Assembly: GCA_964477455.1 (NCBI GenBank)
Contig: CAYZHG010000056.1
Span: 1 to 5,664, forward strand
DNA: 5,664 nucleotides
Source of the DNA: CAIOJG01 sp964477455
GTDB lineage: Bacteria; Patescibacteriota; Patescibacteriia; Magasanikbacterales; GWA2-37-8
Direction: 5' to 3'
The translations under genes and the position numbers were made by a program. Below the pieces are notes generated by a model that made no database searches, was not told where the DNA came from, and worked only from the letters and a program-made list of their open reading frames with translations. Shown in pieces: positions 5,610 through 5,664 of this stretch (position 1 is its first letter; each line of letters opens with the position of its first letter).

Positions 5610-5664
5610 TGGGCCGGCCGGGGATCGAACCCGGGACCTTATCCTTAAGAGGGATCTGCTCTAC
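5610..5664 (-). tRNA. tRNA-Lys(CUU), truncated by the window end
   Basis: The 3' 55 bases of a minus-strand tRNA are present; the 5' acceptor strand and the first half of the D arm lie beyond the window. Visible parts are the D-stem 3' strand GAGC, A26, anticodon stem GATCC/GGATA, loop CTCTTAA with anticodon CTT (lysine, AAG), variable loop AGGTC, T stem CCGGG/CCCGG with loop TTCGATC, acceptor 3' strand CCGGCCC and discriminator A. The first anticodon-stem pair (27-43) is G-A, a mismatch where tRNA-Lys often has a G-U pair. CCA is not encoded. It lies upstream of tRNA-Arg in the same direction, with its promoter outside the window. Confidence 0.9.

Noticed and set aside
1..5664. Alternative genetic code with TGA as glycine or tryptophan, as in some Patescibacteria or Mollicutes
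   Set aside because: All five genes run full length with no in-frame TGA and use TGG for Trp and GGN for Gly.
1..5664. CRISPR arrays, insertion sequences or riboswitches
   Set aside because: No regularly spaced repeats, transposase-like frames or structured leader sequences are visible; non-coding space is confined to the last 217 bases and is mostly tRNA.

Overview
The window is about two-thirds A+T by eye and holds one densely packed plus-strand operon fragment (positions 1 to 5447), followed by a terminator hairpin and two tRNA genes on the minus strand. The five protein genes are recognisable homologues of the hydrogenase-4 / formate hydrogenlyase membrane complex, which is related to respiratory complex I. 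Their order is hyfB (3' part only), hyfC, hyfE, hyfF and hyfG. Gaps between genes are 12, 3, 5 and 1 bases. All frames run unbroken with no in-frame TGA, and the stops are TAA or TAG, so the standard bacterial code fits.

The main result is in the last gene. Its product has the fold and most signature stretches of a group 4 [NiFe]-hydrogenase large subunit fused to a NuoC-like domain. However, the four cysteines that bind the NiFe centre are replaced by Ser222, Thr225, Ser484 and Asn487. The Nqo4/NuoD quinone-site tyrosine is also absent at the aligned position. The complex is therefore best described as an energy-converting hydrogenase-related (Ehr-type) complex. It keeps the membrane proton/ion-pumping machinery, with two antiporter-like subunits (HyfB, HyfF), a NuoH-like adaptor (HyfC) and a NuoK-containing subunit (HyfE). 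It is unlikely to make or use H2, and its electron acceptor or donor cannot be read from the window.

The cluster has no hyfD between hyfC and hyfE. It ends after hyfG without genes for the iron-sulfur subunits HyfI (NuoB-like) and HyfH (NuoI-like). At least a HyfI-like subunit would be needed, so it is presumably encoded upstream of the window or elsewhere.

From 5448 to the end there is a long hairpin that looks able to terminate transcription from both directions, then tRNA-Arg(UCG), a 27-base spacer with a small perfect hairpin, and tRNA-Lys(CUU), which runs off the window end. Neither tRNA gene encodes its CCA tail.

The A+T-rich composition, tight packing, weak or absent Shine-Dalgarno sequences and Ehr-type cluster suggest an uncultured bacterium. 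A Patescibacteria (CPR) lineage is my best guess, but the window contains no phylogenetic marker that settles it.
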